From positions 2,480,001-2,544,000 of the forward strand of contig NW_017264195.1 in NCBI RefSeq assembly GCF_001619985.1: 64,000 nt of DNA. The letters are read 5' to 3'. This document shows positions 48,599 through 60,799 of the stretch, in pieces; the first letter of the stretch is position 1; the number at the start of each line of letters is the position of its first letter. The notes under the pieces were generated by a model, which saw only the letters and a list, made by a program, of their open reading frames with translations, was not told where the DNA came from and searched no databases. Source of the DNA: Xylona heveae TC161. Taxonomy: Eukaryota; Ascomycota; Xylonomycetes; Xylonales; Xylonaceae. The position numbers and the translations under genes are program-made.

Positions 48599-49473
48599 AG
48601 TGCTTGTCTAAGTGTACCCAATCTCCCTTCGATGCAGTCACGAGACGACAGGTTGGTCGAGTGTACAATCCGCAATTTGACAATGTGAAATAGCCAGGAA
48701 AGAATGAAAATTGCCGTTTCCTAGCGAACAGGCGCAGCAAGAAAGCTGAAGCGTGCTGAGCAACCTCGCAATAGCAGACGGAGTGGAATTTTCTCGAGGG
48801 CGGGCAAGCGGCCCCTCAAAATTAGATCCGGCTGACAAGGGCAAACGGATCCCCGAAAGCTCAATAGGAGTGTATTCGCGACAATCCGGAGCAAGGATTG
48901 ACAGAGTTGCCGTAAGAAAAGGCTGTTTCGGAGGGCTATAGGTTTCGTACCAGTCAAGGGCGTGGGACGAGTCGGCCGGGGAAGAGAAAGGCCGTAATTT
49001 AGTCTGGGGATGTTGGAGGTTCTCGCACTTTGAATTCACTAAGTTAAACTCTCGCTCTCGCTCTCGGCTCGCAGCCTCAAATGGGAAATACGATTGAGTG
49101 TTATCCTCGGGCAAATGTCAGGATCAACATATAAAATGCGTCCAAGCATGAGAGTATTATATATTCAAATACAACTATTCAAAAGCGTTTCCTACATAAG
49201 CGCCTTCTATTCAGTCATAATCATTTAATTCCTTTTCGTCATCAGACTCTGGGTAAAATCACTGACTGACGACGAGATCTGAATGGCAAATCATGATTGG
49301 TTGATCACACTTGTCATTACCCGATCGGGTTCAGTTTGCTTGATTTGCCGTCACTTTGACCAATCTGGCCCTTCTCGGCCTCGTCCGAGAGTTTGACGTT
49401 GATGTCGACAATATTATCATCCCTCTACATCCCAAGAAATCATCACCGAGATCTGGGTGTTCTCAAGCATAAT
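48599..49473. promoter_or_regulatory. Divergent promoter region, taxilin / CYM1
   Basis: 875 bases between divergent starts. An in-frame run without stop extends the CYM1 frame to 49393, but the family N-terminus fits the ATG at 49474. No other feature was recognised. Confidence 0.45.
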
Positions 49474-52400
49474 ATGCTAAGAGCATCTTCGGCTTGCGCC
49501 TCAAAGGCGAGCACCAGGTCCGTTACTTCCGGTCCCTCGTGGCGGATTGCTCGTCCGCTACGCTCGGAATCCTTACGGCGCGGATATGCCTCTATTACCG
49601 ACCTCAGTAAATATCCTCAGCCGGGAGACCAGTTGCATGGCTTCACATTCAAGCGTGCCAAACACGTTCCAGAGCTGGAGTTAACAGCTCTGCATCTGCA
49701 GCATGATAAAACTGGTGCCGATTATCTGCATATCGCTCGCGATGACAAAAATAATGTCTTCTCAATTGGTTTTAAGACAAACCCTCCAGACGACACCGGA
49801 GTGCCGCACATTCTCGAGCATACGACGCTTTGTGGGAGTGAGAAGTATGTTTCCTGTCGCAAAGGTCAGACATTGTTTGCTCGGACATCTTTTTCTGACC
49901 TATTCATAGGTACCCCATTCGTGATCCTTTCTTCAAGATGCTCCCTCGATCTCTCTCCAATTTCATGAACGCCTTCACTTCTTCAGATCATACCACCTAT
50001 CCTTTTGCGACAACCAATCCACGCGACTTCAATAACCTGATGTCTGTTTACCTCGATGCCACGCTTCATCCTCTGTTGACGCGGAACGACTTTAACCAAG
50101 AGGGTTGGCGCATTGGACCTCAGAACCCTGTTTCGGCCCTCTCGGAGGATGCTCCTCGCGGAGAAGACGACAAGCTTGTTTTCAAGGGTGTGGTCTACAA
50201 TGAAATGAAGGGCCAGATGTCAGATGCCAGCTATCTTTTCTACATTCGGTTTCAAGATCATATTTTCCCAGCCATCCATAATTCCGGCGGCGATCCGCAG
50301 AAGATTACGGACTTGACATACCAACAACTCAAGGATTTCCATGCCGAGCATTATCATCCAAGCAACGCAAAAGTCTTCACATACGGCGACATTCCTCTGG
50401 AAGAACACTTGAAGGAGATTGGGTCCCGCCTCGAGCGGTTTGAGAAGATCCAGAAAGACAGCGAGATCAGGGGCCCAATAAGTCTCGATCAGGGTCCACA
50501 ATACGTCACGGTGAAAGGTCCTATCGATCCCTTGGTTGATCAAGATATGCAGTTCAAGACTTCCACCTCGTGGCTTATGGGAGACATGACGAACATTCTG
50601 GAGACCTTTTCCTTGGGTGTCATTTCGTCGTTGCTGTTGGATGGTTATGGCTCGCCCATGTATCGCAATCTGATTGAGGCTGGCTTGGGACCCGATTTTA
50701 GCCCCAATACAGGTTTCGATAGCTCAGGCAAGACGGGTGTTTTCTCAGTTGGACTGAACGGTGTCCGAGAAGCCGATGTTCCTAAAGTTAAAGCGGCCGT
50801 TCAAAAAACTCTTCAGGAAGTCAAGGAGTCTGGTTTCGAGAAGAACAAGGTTGACGGTCTGCTGCATCAGCTGGAACTGAGTTTGAAGCATAAGACCGCT
50901 CATTTTGGCATGGGCATAATGCAGCGGCTGAAGCCTGGATGGTTCAACGGAGTCGATCCTTTTGACGCGTTGGCCTGGGACGAAACTGTTTCCGCATTCA
51001 AGGAGAAATACGCACAGCCTGGATATCTTGAGAGCCTACTGGAGAAGTATTTGCTGAATGACAACACTCTCACTTTTACCATGGAACCATCAACAACCTT
51101 CAGTGAGGAACTCGCAGCTGAGGAGGCTACCCGCTTGGCTTCCAAGATTGCCGAGGCGGCTGAGAATGCCGGCGGTGAGGAAAAAGCTCGTCAGCAACTT
51201 GAGAAGCAAGAACTTGAACTTCTTGAGATTCAAGAGGCGGCCAGAAACCAGGACCTCAGCTGTCTGCCAACCGTCCACGTCAAGGATATTCCTCGTCAGA
51301 AAGAAATCAAGCCCGTAAGGGATACCCTTGTGGGAAACGCCAAAGTTCAGTGGAGAGAGGCGCCGACGAATGGTTTGACATATTTCCGTGCCGTCAATTC
51401 ACTCGAAGGCCTGCCTGATGACTTGCGGTCGCTCGTTCCCTTGTTCACCGAGTCTGTGATGCGACTTGGTACCAAGGACAAATCCATGGAGGAACTTGAA
51501 GATCTGATCAAGCTCAAGACTGGTGGCGTTAGGACAATGTATCACTCATCTACGTCTCCTACAGATCTGACGAAGTACACTGAAGGCTTGGCTTTCTCAG
51601 GCTACGCTCTGGACCGCAATGTCCCCGCCATGTATGAAATCCTCCGCACTCTTATTCTGCAGACGAATTTCGATGGGCCGGACGCAGCAGCGAAAATCCG
51701 ACAACTCTTGCAGGCTTCAGCTACGGGTGCAGTCAACTCGGTCGCAGAGGTTGGTCACTCGTTTGCTCGGCGTTTTGCCGAAGCCGGATTGACTCCTGAA
51801 GGACGCCTGGCAGAGCAGATTGGTGGACTTACCCAGGTCGGACTTACCGCTGAGCTCGCGGCTCGCCCTCTTTCAGACGGCTTAGCCGATGTCATTTCCA
51901 AGCTGAAGTCGATCCAAGAATTCGCCATTTCTGGAGGCAGTGGCTTGCGGGTCGCGCTTACGTGCGGACCCGAAAGTGCGTCCGCCAACGAGGCCGCCTT
52001 GAACAACTTCCTCTCTGGCCTGCCTCAATCATCGACCCCTCCAAAGGCATCGTCGCCACCGACTGTCTACCCTCGCAATTCGAAATCCTTTTTCCCACTA
52101 CCGTACCAAGTCTACTACACGGCTCTTTCCCTGCCCACTGTCCCTTACACGCACGCCGCTGGTGCTCCGCTCCAGATCCTTTCGCAGCTCCTCACACACC
52201 GACACTTGCACCACGAGATTCGGGAAAAGGGCGGAGCCTATGGCGGTGGCGCCTACTCCAAGGGCCTAGGCGGCCTTTTCGGATTTTACAGCTACCGCGA
52301 CCCCAACCCCCAGAATACGCTAAAGATTATGCGTGACGCCGGAGTTTGGGCGCGCGAGAAGGAGTGGACCGACAGGGATATCGAAGAGGCGAAACTCAGC

Positions 52401-52676
52401 GTCTTCCAAGGACTCGATGCCCCCGAGAGCGTCAGCGAGGAGGGCATGGTTCGCTTCCTGTCCGGTGTCGATGAGCAGATGCAGCAGCTTCGACGAGAAC
52501 GTTTGCTCGATGTCAATGCCGAAGACGTAAAGGAAGTTGCGCAAAAGTTCCTTGTCGAACAGCTCGACAACGCCAGCACGGCCGTTCTCGGCGAACGTGG
52601 CGACTGGGTCACGGACAAGGATGGCTGGCAGGTAAGAGAGCTCGGCATGTCTGAGCCTGTCCCTGACAGTGCTTGA
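49474..52676 (+). CDS. CYM1: Mitochondrial presequence protease (pitrilysin M16C)
   Basis: A zinc metalloprotease that degrades cleaved targeting peptides in the mitochondrion (yeast Cym1/Mop112, human PITRM1). Exons 49474-49844 and 49910-52676; 1045 residues. The N-terminus [20 protein letters not shown] is basic and Ser-rich, as for a matrix presequence. The inverted zinc motif HxxEH is H112-ILE-H116 in [20 protein letters not shown], with the family continuation [20 protein letters not shown]. Further M16C blocks are [28 protein letters not shown] and [15 protein letters not shown] near residue 900. The helical hairpin linker (about 510-560, rich in Glu/Ala/Gln) between the halves is present. 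The 65-base intron splits the Lys codon right after CGSE. Confidence 0.96.
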
Positions 52677-54226
52677 GGGTATGTAGAATGACCCTTTCCC
52701 TTTTCCCTCGTCATAATTTTGCTTGTATTATAATTTCCCGCTTTTCTCTGTTTTTGCATATTGTATATGTGTATATACATCTTCTCTCTCCTCTCCTCTT
52801 GGCATACCCGGCGTTTTCTGAATTTTTAACCTTTGGCGACATCTCAACATTAGAAAAAAGCGCCTTTTGTTGCGCGTTACAGCATTTTTGTTTTGTTGAG
52901 GGGGAAAAAAAAGGTAAACTACTGTTTCGTTATCTAGAAGGGGCATCTATTCTGATGCATTGCATATAAAACTCATTTTACCAACGCGTTTTATCTATAC
53001 ATACTTTTCCTTTTCTTCATCTTCATCTTCAACACTTCTTCCTTTGCGCATGACAACGCTAAAGGCTCTCGTTTCCTGTTTCATATCTTCCTTTATTGGT
53101 TCCCCTTGCACGCGCTGCTCAGAACAGATCTCAAGACGTCTATCAACCTTTTTCTTCTTCCATGGTTGTATAGATCACAAGTCAAAACAGTACGACAATA
53201 CGTACTAAAAGCGCAAGATCATTAGCCTCCTTTTTAATTTTTCCTCTTTTGCCCCCCTCTTCTCCTTGTTACGGCTCTCCCCATTTTCTTTCTTTCTTTT
53301 CTTCAATTGCTTTGCTTCTCTTCATCTGCTTCTGGACATGCAACCTTGACTGGGAATTCCCCCGTTTTTTTTTCCCTTGTTTTTAAGGTAGTATCGTGTG
53401 TTGAGTTTGTGGTTCTTGTCTCATCGTCGCCTTCTTCTTCTTTCTCTTCCTTGTCTCTTGAGAATCCTCCTTCAAAGAACCCGTTCGTTTTTTGAAATCC
53501 CCCAGTGGGTGAGAATGAATGTGGACGCTTGAAAGGACCTCAAGATGGGGCCGGCAGGAAGTAGATGATGATGATGCGGGAAACATAGAACTCAAACATA
53601 ATACATGATGTTAGTGAGAAAAGCAAGGGCGGGGGATTTTCTTGTAGTTTTGAGGGAGTTTGTGGGAAAAGGAAAAGGGTGCTGTCCAGTTGCGGGAGGG
53701 GTGAGGCGGGTTGAAAGGGGGAAGGGGGGAAATAGGTGGGGAGTCTTGCAGACGAGAAGAAGAAAAGAAGAGAAAAAATAGAAGGGGCGCCTCCGTCTTT
53801 CAGACCTGCTCGTTAGCAGAGCTTCGCACGGGCGGACTATAGACGCGAGGACATGCATGGTGGCATGGTGTATGAGAAATTTGTCCTTCTGCATGTTAGC
53901 CCAAGTCTTCACGAAAATTCACGATTAACAAAGTGATGTCAATGAAGTGTAACGAATAAAGAGACTGCAGGCGTGCCAGGCAAGGCAGTCATGTAATTCA
54001 AAAGAAAGGAAGAAGAAGAAAAACTTTTTCCCTGATTAAGCCATATTTCTAGCAAATTATGATAACACAACAAGTGGGTAAATATTATGCAGCAAATGAT
54101 AGTCTAAAGCTTGTTCATTCCAAAAACAACAACAAGTCCCCAGTAATGACAGTATATCATACAACCAATCAAAAGACATGGACTAATGTAGAGGTTGGAG
54201 GGGATAATGAGAACCATTGTCCAAAT
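52677..54226. other. Convergent intergenic region, 1.55 kb, pyrimidine-rich part
   Basis: It holds the 3' ends of CYM1 (+) and ornithine decarboxylase (-). From about 52980 to 53470 the plus strand is strongly C/T-rich with CTTCTT-type runs. This could be the promoter or leader of an unseen transcript, but no convincing frame follows. Otherwise nothing was recognised. Confidence 0.5.
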
Positions 54227-55636
54227 CTACAATCCCAACAATGCCGACGCGCCCGGCTCACTGCTGACGTAGACGACATCGTGACTGTCGGGGAATCCGT
54301 TGAAGCGAGTGGCGGAGCACCGGGTATATGCTCCCATTTCCTCAAAGTAGAGCCAGTCGCCCACGTTCAGGTTCTCCGGAAAGTAGCAGCTTGCCGAAAT
54401 GCAGTCAATCCCATCGCAGGTAGGGCCCCAGACAGAGTATTTGGTGGTAGGCTGAGTAGCGTACTCGGCCTCCTCTCGATCGTGCAAGAAGCGCTTGTTG
54501 GCGGTCAGGATGCGAGGAACAGGGTGCTGGTGGTCAAACATGATGCTGGAGAAGTTTCCATAGACTCCATCGTTGATGTAAAGCATGTGAGACGGGACCA
54601 CCTCCGCAGGATCCTCGATGGTGCGGCGAGCGATGACGTTGCAGGCCAAGGTAAAGGCAGATGCAACATAGTACCGTCCCGGCTCGCCAATAACGCGGAC
54701 GTGCGGGGGAAAGTGGTCATCCAACGCCTGGGAGAGGATGGCAGCCATGGGCTCGAAGCTCTCACCGGAGAAACCACCACCGACATCGAGAGTCTTCAAC
54801 TCATAACCAAAGTTGGCTGCCTGGTCGAACACAGCGCGAGCATCCGACACGGCTTTGAGAAAAGCCTTGGGGTCAGAAGCGCCAGAACCCACGTGGAAGC
54901 TGACGCCAACGACATTCAATCCCAGCTCCTTGGCAAGCGCGAGCAGGCTCTCCGTACTATCCATGGAGGCTCCAAACTTCATGCTGAAACGACACAAGCT
55001 GCCAGAGTCATCAGTCAGGATGCGAAGATAGAGCTCCGCATCCGGGAAGAGCTGCTTCGTCTTGTAGAGCTCATCGGCATTGTCAAAAGTCATCTGCTTG
55101 ACACCTTCGCGAGCGGCGTAACGAACATAGGACTTGGTCTTGCACGGCTGCGCATAGATGATACGGGATGGATCGACACCCAAGCTCAAAATCTGTTCGA
55201 TTTCGCTCTTGGACGCACAGTCAAAGCCAGTGCCGAGCTCTGCGAGGAGTCGGAGAACGGTAGGGTCCGGGTTGCATTTGACCGCTGTTGACAGTTAGAA
55301 TCATATTTTTTTCCCAAGAAAAAGCGCCGCAGATGGCTCACCATAAAATGGTTTGACTCGTTTGAGGTTCAGTTTCCAACGCAAATGCTGTCGGTAGACC
55401 TCGCCCAGATCGGCCACGAAGAAGGCATCCTCTTCTCCGGGCTCACAGTCATCATGATCGATGCTCTCGACGCGGTGTCGAAGAGCCTCCCCAATTAGTT
55501 GTTTCGGATTGCCAGCTGTCTCATGGTGAGAATCAAAGTGGCCATTGGTTGTCTTGAGGTGATTGGCATGGGCACTATTATGAAACGTGATCGTGGGATA
55601 CGCTTCAGTGACCGTAGAGACAGCGGAAGGTGCCAT
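54227..55636 (-). CDS. spe1: Ornithine decarboxylase
   Basis: A PLP enzyme that makes putrescine, the first step of polyamine synthesis, in the cytosol. Exons 55342-55636 and 54227-55284; 450 residues. The PLP-binding Lys is K101 in PFYAVKCNPDP, rebuilt across the 57-base intron. Other fold-III blocks are GTGFDCASKSEI, RIIYAQPCKTKSYVRYA, SFHVGSGASDP, LDVGGGFSGE and VIGEPGRYYVASAF. The catalytic Cys is C388 in VWGPTCDGID, followed by NVGDWLYFEEMGAYT. All active-site motifs are intact. The ATG at 55636 is chosen because there is no other ATG upstream on this strand for about 730 bases. Regulation of fungal ODC by polyamines and long leaders is known from Neurospora spe-1; here only the ATG-free leader is visible. 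Confidence 0.97.
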
Positions 55637-56364
55637 AACCTTGTGCAAAGGTTATTCCTGTTCTCTTTCAGAATGTTTTTTTTCTTATCCTTAAACACTC
55701 GAAAGTGCTGTTAGGGAGGGCGAAAGCGCTCGGGATCGAGACTGATCTGTTGGCGAGGCCTCCTCGACTCTTCCTCTGAGAGAGGAAGAACCCTTAGAAG
55801 CGTCCTATGCGGCAGCTGGTAATTTTCGGGAGACCGAAGAAGAGAGTTTGAAGGAATCAAACTAAGCAGTAGAGATTCGACGGGATCGTTGAGCGAGACC
55901 AGTGGGGGGAGGCAAATCGTTGAGAATGTCTCGATGTGGGCGAATGGATACAAGTTGAAGAAGTTTTTCCGTCCGTGCCAACGAGGCCGTGATGGAAGGT
56001 GGTAGCCAGAAAAATACCGACCAAAGGCCGGGATCAAAGAGAATCGATAAGGATCTTCACGTCGTCGTCGGAAGGCGACAAAAGCGTGAGTCGGGGGCAG
56101 ATATTGTGCAAAAAGGGAAGAGGGGGCAGAATGAATTTAAATAACGAACGCGGGTCAAAGTGGGCGAGGGAAGTTTTGGTGGTTGGCCCAATAGGCAAAA
56201 GTGGTGTAGCTAAGAGAAGTAGTGTGTGGTGGAGGCGCACCGGGGACCAATGACACTACAAGACCAGGTTGCCGATGACGTTCTAACGAAAGAAAAACGC
56301 ACAAAAACGACAGGTTTCAGCGGGGAGTTGAAGGGGACAAAATATTAAAAATGCCTCTCAGCAA
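55637..56364 (-). promoter_or_regulatory. ATG-free leader/promoter of ornithine decarboxylase
   Basis: On the coding (minus) strand not one ATG occurs in these 728 bases, against about 11 expected by chance. The likely explanation is a long transcribed leader selected against upstream starts. Transcript ends are not visible from sequence. Confidence 0.55.
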
Positions 56365-56955
56365 CATGTTCATCATTTTTTAGAGTTTGGTCTCATATAT
56401 ACTAAAGTGCTAGTGATTGTGCGGAGAGGGGTGAGTAAAGAGGGAGTACAGAGGTGAGCACATGCTATTAAAAATAATGTATCTTCAGCATTTGGCAGCG
56501 TGGGACCCGGGGAAGTTTGGTGCTCGGTGGTGGGAACCCGAAATAATCTGCAGCTGTACGAGAAATGTGACTGGCCCCTTTGAGTCAGCAGTCGTACAAG
56601 TAAGATAACTAACTTGACTGCTGAAGAAATCAAAGGAGGATAAGACCGAGGGAAGGGAAAATTTTAGAAATCCCCCGACTGCCCCTCGCCCTAACGAAAC
56701 GAGTCCCGATTCCCCGACCAAGTAAAGCTGCCGACGCGCTACCACCCTTAGCATCGTGGTACTTTGTATTAACTTATGGAACAGCCTCCATGTATATAGC
56801 TCCTGACCTTAATGCGTGCTATTGGTCTTCTCTGCAAAGAATGCGGAATAGAAAAGGACTCCATAGTTTGATAAATCTCGATTCCCAGCCATAAGGCAAA
56901 TGTTTTCTTCAGAAACTATCGTTAGGAGGAGCCGCAGGCGGATTAAACAAATCCA
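56365..56955. other. Intergenic, no gene seen
   Basis: This is the upstream side of ornithine decarboxylase and the 3' side of the kinase-like fragment. No gene or repeat was recognised. Confidence 0.5.
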
Positions 56956-57222
56956 TCAATCCCTCAAATGCACGGCGGAGTCGAGTATCTCCATCTCTTC
57001 CACATCGATGCCTTCTTCCTCCATAACCATTTTGAGATCGACCATGACTTTTTCTGCACTGTTATACCTTTGATTCCACCATTTCTGAGTAATTGCTCCA
57101 GTCGGAAGCATCAGCGCTGCTACAGTTTCGCTGAATGACATATCTCTTTCGTTCCAGTCCCGGTCGGCCTGCGTCTCGCTCAGGATGTAATAGAGCATGG
57201 TTCCAAATGCATACAGATCATA
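56956..57222 (-). pseudogene. C-terminal fragment of a kinase-like gene
   Basis: A last-exon-like segment preceded by a good acceptor (CCGCAG at 57223-57228). It starts in phase 0 with YDLYAFGTMLYYILSETQ, resembling the alpha-F helix D.yafG..ly.il of protein kinase C-lobes. It ends after 88 codons with EEMEILDSAVHLRD. Upstream, an open stretch at about 57346-57500 reads LQLGRLSSVRLLATDIGRGW and ISEPLVPETRGYQGHTDHWY, which could be an activation-segment-like exon. It cannot be joined in frame to the last exon by any good donor I can see. No N-lobe or HRD/DFG motifs lie between it and the methyltransferase stop at 57526, so the 5' part is missing. Likely a truncated host gene; the family assignment is tentative. 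Confidence 0.4.
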
Positions 57223-57525
57223 CTGCGGTGTGATCCAAAACATTAGTGCATGGTATGTCATCACACGGTGAGCCCATGTGTGTGTTGCCCACAAACCATG
57301 AGACTCTGTCTGGCCTTGTGTGGCAGAATTGATTCAAGCTGTGTCGAGATTCGGATACCAATGGTCAGTATGACCTTGATAACCTCTCGTCTCTGGCACC
57401 AAAGGCTCAGAAATCATGTTATCTTGTTCTGTCCATCCCCGTCCAATATCTGTGGCTAGCAGTCGTACAGAAGAAAGTCGTCCTAACTGTAGATTGATTG
57501 AAATCTCCCGCAGTCAAGGGCTATA

Positions 57526-58677
57526 TCATGAGATCATTCCCCGAGATTGAAAAGTAAACAGATCTGCTTTTTCTAGTTCTTCCTCTTCGTAATCGTCCAG
57601 CGACGCTTCTCTCGGCAAAGGGATAGCATAATGACCGCTCTGAGCAAAGCCGGCACTTTCCATCAATGTGAAGAAAATAGCCTCACTCTGATGCCGCACT
57701 TTCATTGCAACCACAATGACAGCTGAAGGTGAAGCAGCAACCAATGCTGATAGGGTTTTAACCAAAGCCGGCGTTGAATCAGGATTGTACGTGCAGTCTG
57801 CTACCAGGATAAGATCAAATCTCTTCGTAGTACATGGACTGGGCAAGTTTTCCTCCCAATCAAGCACCTTGAATGACACTCTCGAGTGGACCTTTGGCGA
57901 CAAGCATGAGAGATTCGTCGTCATGATCTCCTCCGCTTCTGGAAGGTCAGTGAGAAGGACCTCACAATTGGAAAGCACGTGAGCAAGACCAATTCCGACA
58001 ACCCCACAACCACTACCCAATTCAATCACATTTATTTTTCTGCGCCCTGCCAAGGACTCTGTTATGAGCTTGTTAAGCTGTGGTAACCCTGGATCTTGTA
58101 GGGATACAATGCGGTCGAAATAAGAGGTCAATGCGACGCCGGCGTCCCTATTTTTGTCAGCGCTGGTCTAGATGTCCCGGCAGAAAGTGTGATAAGCATA
58201 CCATATATGCCGGGCAATGCTTTCTCCAGTCTCTTCCCAAATCCCAACAACAGGGCCGCTGAGCAAATGAACTCGCCGCTCGACCTTTTTAGCTGCATCA
58301 GGGTTCTGAGGATCCAGCCTCGAACTCCAAGCAGAGATCACAGTGGGCAGACTATTTCCAGAAGAAGACTTTTCCGGTTCATTGAAAATGTCCACTAATC
58401 TCTCTCTGTCCAATCCGACATGAATTCTGATGGGCCATGAGAATTTCACGTGACCGACATCGAGTTCAATCTTCAGCGCCCGGGCACCTGGATTCCAATT
58501 GCAGTCCTTTTGCGCAATAATTTTGTCTCCAGATAATGCTGATGAAACTAGATTGAGCTCTCCGGCAAAGAATGATTCTCCAAGATCTGAAGTGACTGTC
58601 ACGACGGCAGATATTGATGCCTTTCGTCCAGTAGCGAATGACAATTTTGGAGGTTTAAGAAAACGAATGTAATGCAT
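57526..58677 (-). CDS. SAM-dependent protein methyltransferase (Methyltransf_16 type)
   Basis: A class I methyltransferase of the family that includes METTL21/METTL22 and yeast EFM lysine methyltransferases; the target is unknown. Exons 58202-58677 and 57526-58147; 365 residues. The first 150 residues are a beta-rich region, starting MHYIRFLKPPKLSFATGRK. The join rebuilds ARHIWDAGVALTSYF, the usual WdAg..l lead-in. SAM motif I is VIELGSGCGVVGIGLAH (about 198-214), followed by VLLTDLPEAEEIMTTNL and the catalytic-side motif FDLILVADCTYNPDSTPALV. This DCTYN matches the D/E-x-x-Y signature of the family. Start at the first ATG of the frame. Confidence 0.88.
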
Positions 58678-59375
58678 GACCACTATGTAAGCAGTCAGTA
58701 TTAAGTTCGTCTCGCAATGTGTTATGTAGGATACATTACGATTTGTTTTACGAAAGCATTGGGCTTCCGGTCCTTTTACACGCTCAGCCTCTGCTTCGTG
58801 CGATTAATTCTAAGTTTACTTCAGTATACTCGTAGACGGTTAGTCTGGCTAAGGTACAGGAGGCTCGGCAACTTTCTTTTAAGAATTGGCCGATCAATCG
58901 CCCCAACCACTCGCACGAGCTTAGTAAGAAGGAAAGCGCTTTGCCAAGGACGTCAGAGGTCTCGTTATAGCGGGAGAGACGGAGGCAGCAGCGGAGAGGT
59001 AACTTGACCGTAGAGTCAGTATTAGCAGTCACCCCCAAAGGAGGAGCACGTCCTTTACACTTCCCACGATTCAGGCCTGGCGCAACTACCGCCATCCTGC
59101 CCTTGCAGCAGCTACTAGCAAATGCAGCGGATGCCAGCAAACTCCCTTCATAATTGAACCTCTGCCTCTTCCATATTCCCGACCACAATGGTTAGAGCGT
59201 TTCCCATAGGGAACAACAAGACGGGCTACGACTATCACCTCTAAGCCCGCTATTAGGATTATTCCTTTCGAAGGTTATCTTTCTGCCCATTGAGTTGCCT
59301 GCATACAATCTCAGACAGTCACGTCAACCCGACTTTCGACCTGCTATAGGCCAACAGCAATAATATATTGACAAG
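58678..59375. promoter_or_regulatory. Divergent promoter region
   Basis: About 700 bases between the methyltransferase and the 438-residue protein. An open frame on the minus strand (58784-59188) is not supported as a gene. Confidence 0.45.
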
Positions 59376-60799
59376 ATGATGCGACGTAACGATCCACGAA
59401 TTCGTCAAACATGGAATCAAATTTCCCAGAGCGTTGAGTCGGCCAACGAATCAGCGCAGGCTAATATATTCTCTTTCTCCCACAACTATATCGGCCCTTG
59501 CCTTTCTTCACTTGGCAATTGCATCGGATCCTGCACGGCACCATGCTTTCCAACGCGGGAGGAAAGACTGCGGCGACAGCGCGGTCGATCACGAGGCCGG
59601 CCCGAGCTCAGCTTCGACTTTTACGATGACTGGGAGGACGATGATGGCGCTCGAGATGGTCTATTAGGATGGGGGAATGATGAATTAGACAGATTACTCG
59701 CGGGGTCAAGCGCAGGACAGCAGCCCACAGGGCGGCATCGGGCTATGAGCTACGGTGCACGCAGGGGGAAAGATGGGCGCGGAACACCCGGCGCAAGACG
59801 CAAGACTGTCACTGGCGAAGGACCCGATCCTACAATTATACCACGAACTTCGATATTCGGGTTCTTGCGATTGCCATGGAAGCTGGGGACCAATTCGCTC
59901 CGGTATACCCCCTCGGTTGCAGACCTCCAGGAACATCCAGGAAGCGGCAGACGGATGGAGTTAGAGGGCGAGCCTCTCCTCGAAGAAAACGATGAGGGTG
60001 CAAGAAATAGAGAGAGCGAACAGAGTCGGAAACGAAGCGACACACAGGGCTCAGCCGCAACGGTCGAGTCCTACAGTTCGCGTGGGGACCTCTTCTCCAG
60101 CGAAGACGAAGCCGATGCTATCCCCCTAGATGACGAATTCGCCGTGGTTCTGGAAAGACGAATGACCCTCTCCGGTCCCGATGACACTAAGAGCAGCAGC
60201 AGGACCCGCTCGGGCAAGCGCCCAAGCGCAGGCTCGCGCACGTCCACGAGAACGTCCTCTTCCAGAGACATACGGTCAAGTCTGAAGAGATCTCGAGAAG
60301 AGTCGGTTTCCGCGGCACGCCCGCCGAGCGTGTTGGAAACCCCGATGAGCGAAGCGCCATCAATGGCAGATCTGAACAGAGAAGAGGAGCAAGCACGAAG
60401 AGACGAAGAGGCCGAGATCGAAAGAAAGCGATTAGCAGCTCAGCGCCTGGCCGTCAAGCATGGTCTTAGTGTCCCGCCAGAAACAACAGAGCAAGATGAG
60501 GTTTGTCTCTCCCTTTCTCCTTCTTTTCCTTTTTTTTCTATTTTACTCCTTCTATCCTGCCACACGTTTCAGTGTAGCTTGCCCAAATTCTGACATCTAT
60601 TTTCTAGTCTGTCGAGCAAGATGCTCATTCTCAACCCTCCGTGCCACATACGAATCCCTCTCCTGCAGAGTTACCTGATACGACACACGCGGAGCCGTCT
60701 AGCTCAGAAAATGATGCCGCAGCATCCAATTCCCCCGCCTCTGGCCCTACAGCCTCTGAATTCGTACCAGCGCGTCTCCCTCATTTTCCGGGTTCTTGA
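59376..60799 (+). CDS. Conserved-type fungal protein of unknown function, Cys-rich N-terminus and disordered body
   Basis: Not a named family that I can identify. Exons 59376-60500 and 60608-60799; 438 residues. The N-terminus is ordered-looking: RIRQTWNQISQSVESANESA, then FSFSHNYIGPCLSSLGNCIG and SCTAPCFPTREERLRRQRGR. The four Cys in PCLSSLGNCIGSCTAPC suggest palmitoylation or membrane docking. An acidic aromatic patch, FDFYDDWEDDDGARDGLLGW, follows near residue 79-98. The rest is rich in Arg/Ser/Glu with phosphorylation-like motifs (RRKTVTG, SSEDEAD) and a helical, charged stretch near 345-370 (LNREEEQARRDEEAEIERKR). The tail after the intron is Ser/Pro/Ala-rich. Two tandem ATGs begin the frame; the first is used. 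A membrane-trafficking or signalling scaffold is possible but unproven. Confidence 0.75.

Noticed and set aside
52980-53470. A gene start suggested by the pyrimidine-rich stretch downstream of CYM1
   Set aside because: No frame with coding character follows on either strand before ornithine decarboxylase.
54059-55291. A 410-codon open frame on the plus strand opposite ornithine decarboxylase
   Set aside because: It mirrors the codon-biased ODC exon on the other strand and has no recognisable domain. Biased third positions remove stops on the opposite strand.
55637-56037. A long upstream open frame before ornithine decarboxylase
   Set aside because: The stretch lacks any ATG on that strand, so it is unlikely to be translated.
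58784-59188. A 134-codon open frame in the divergent promoter region
   Set aside because: No recognisable motif, many Cys/Arg/Leu as in random frames, and it would overlap the promoter of the neighbouring gene.
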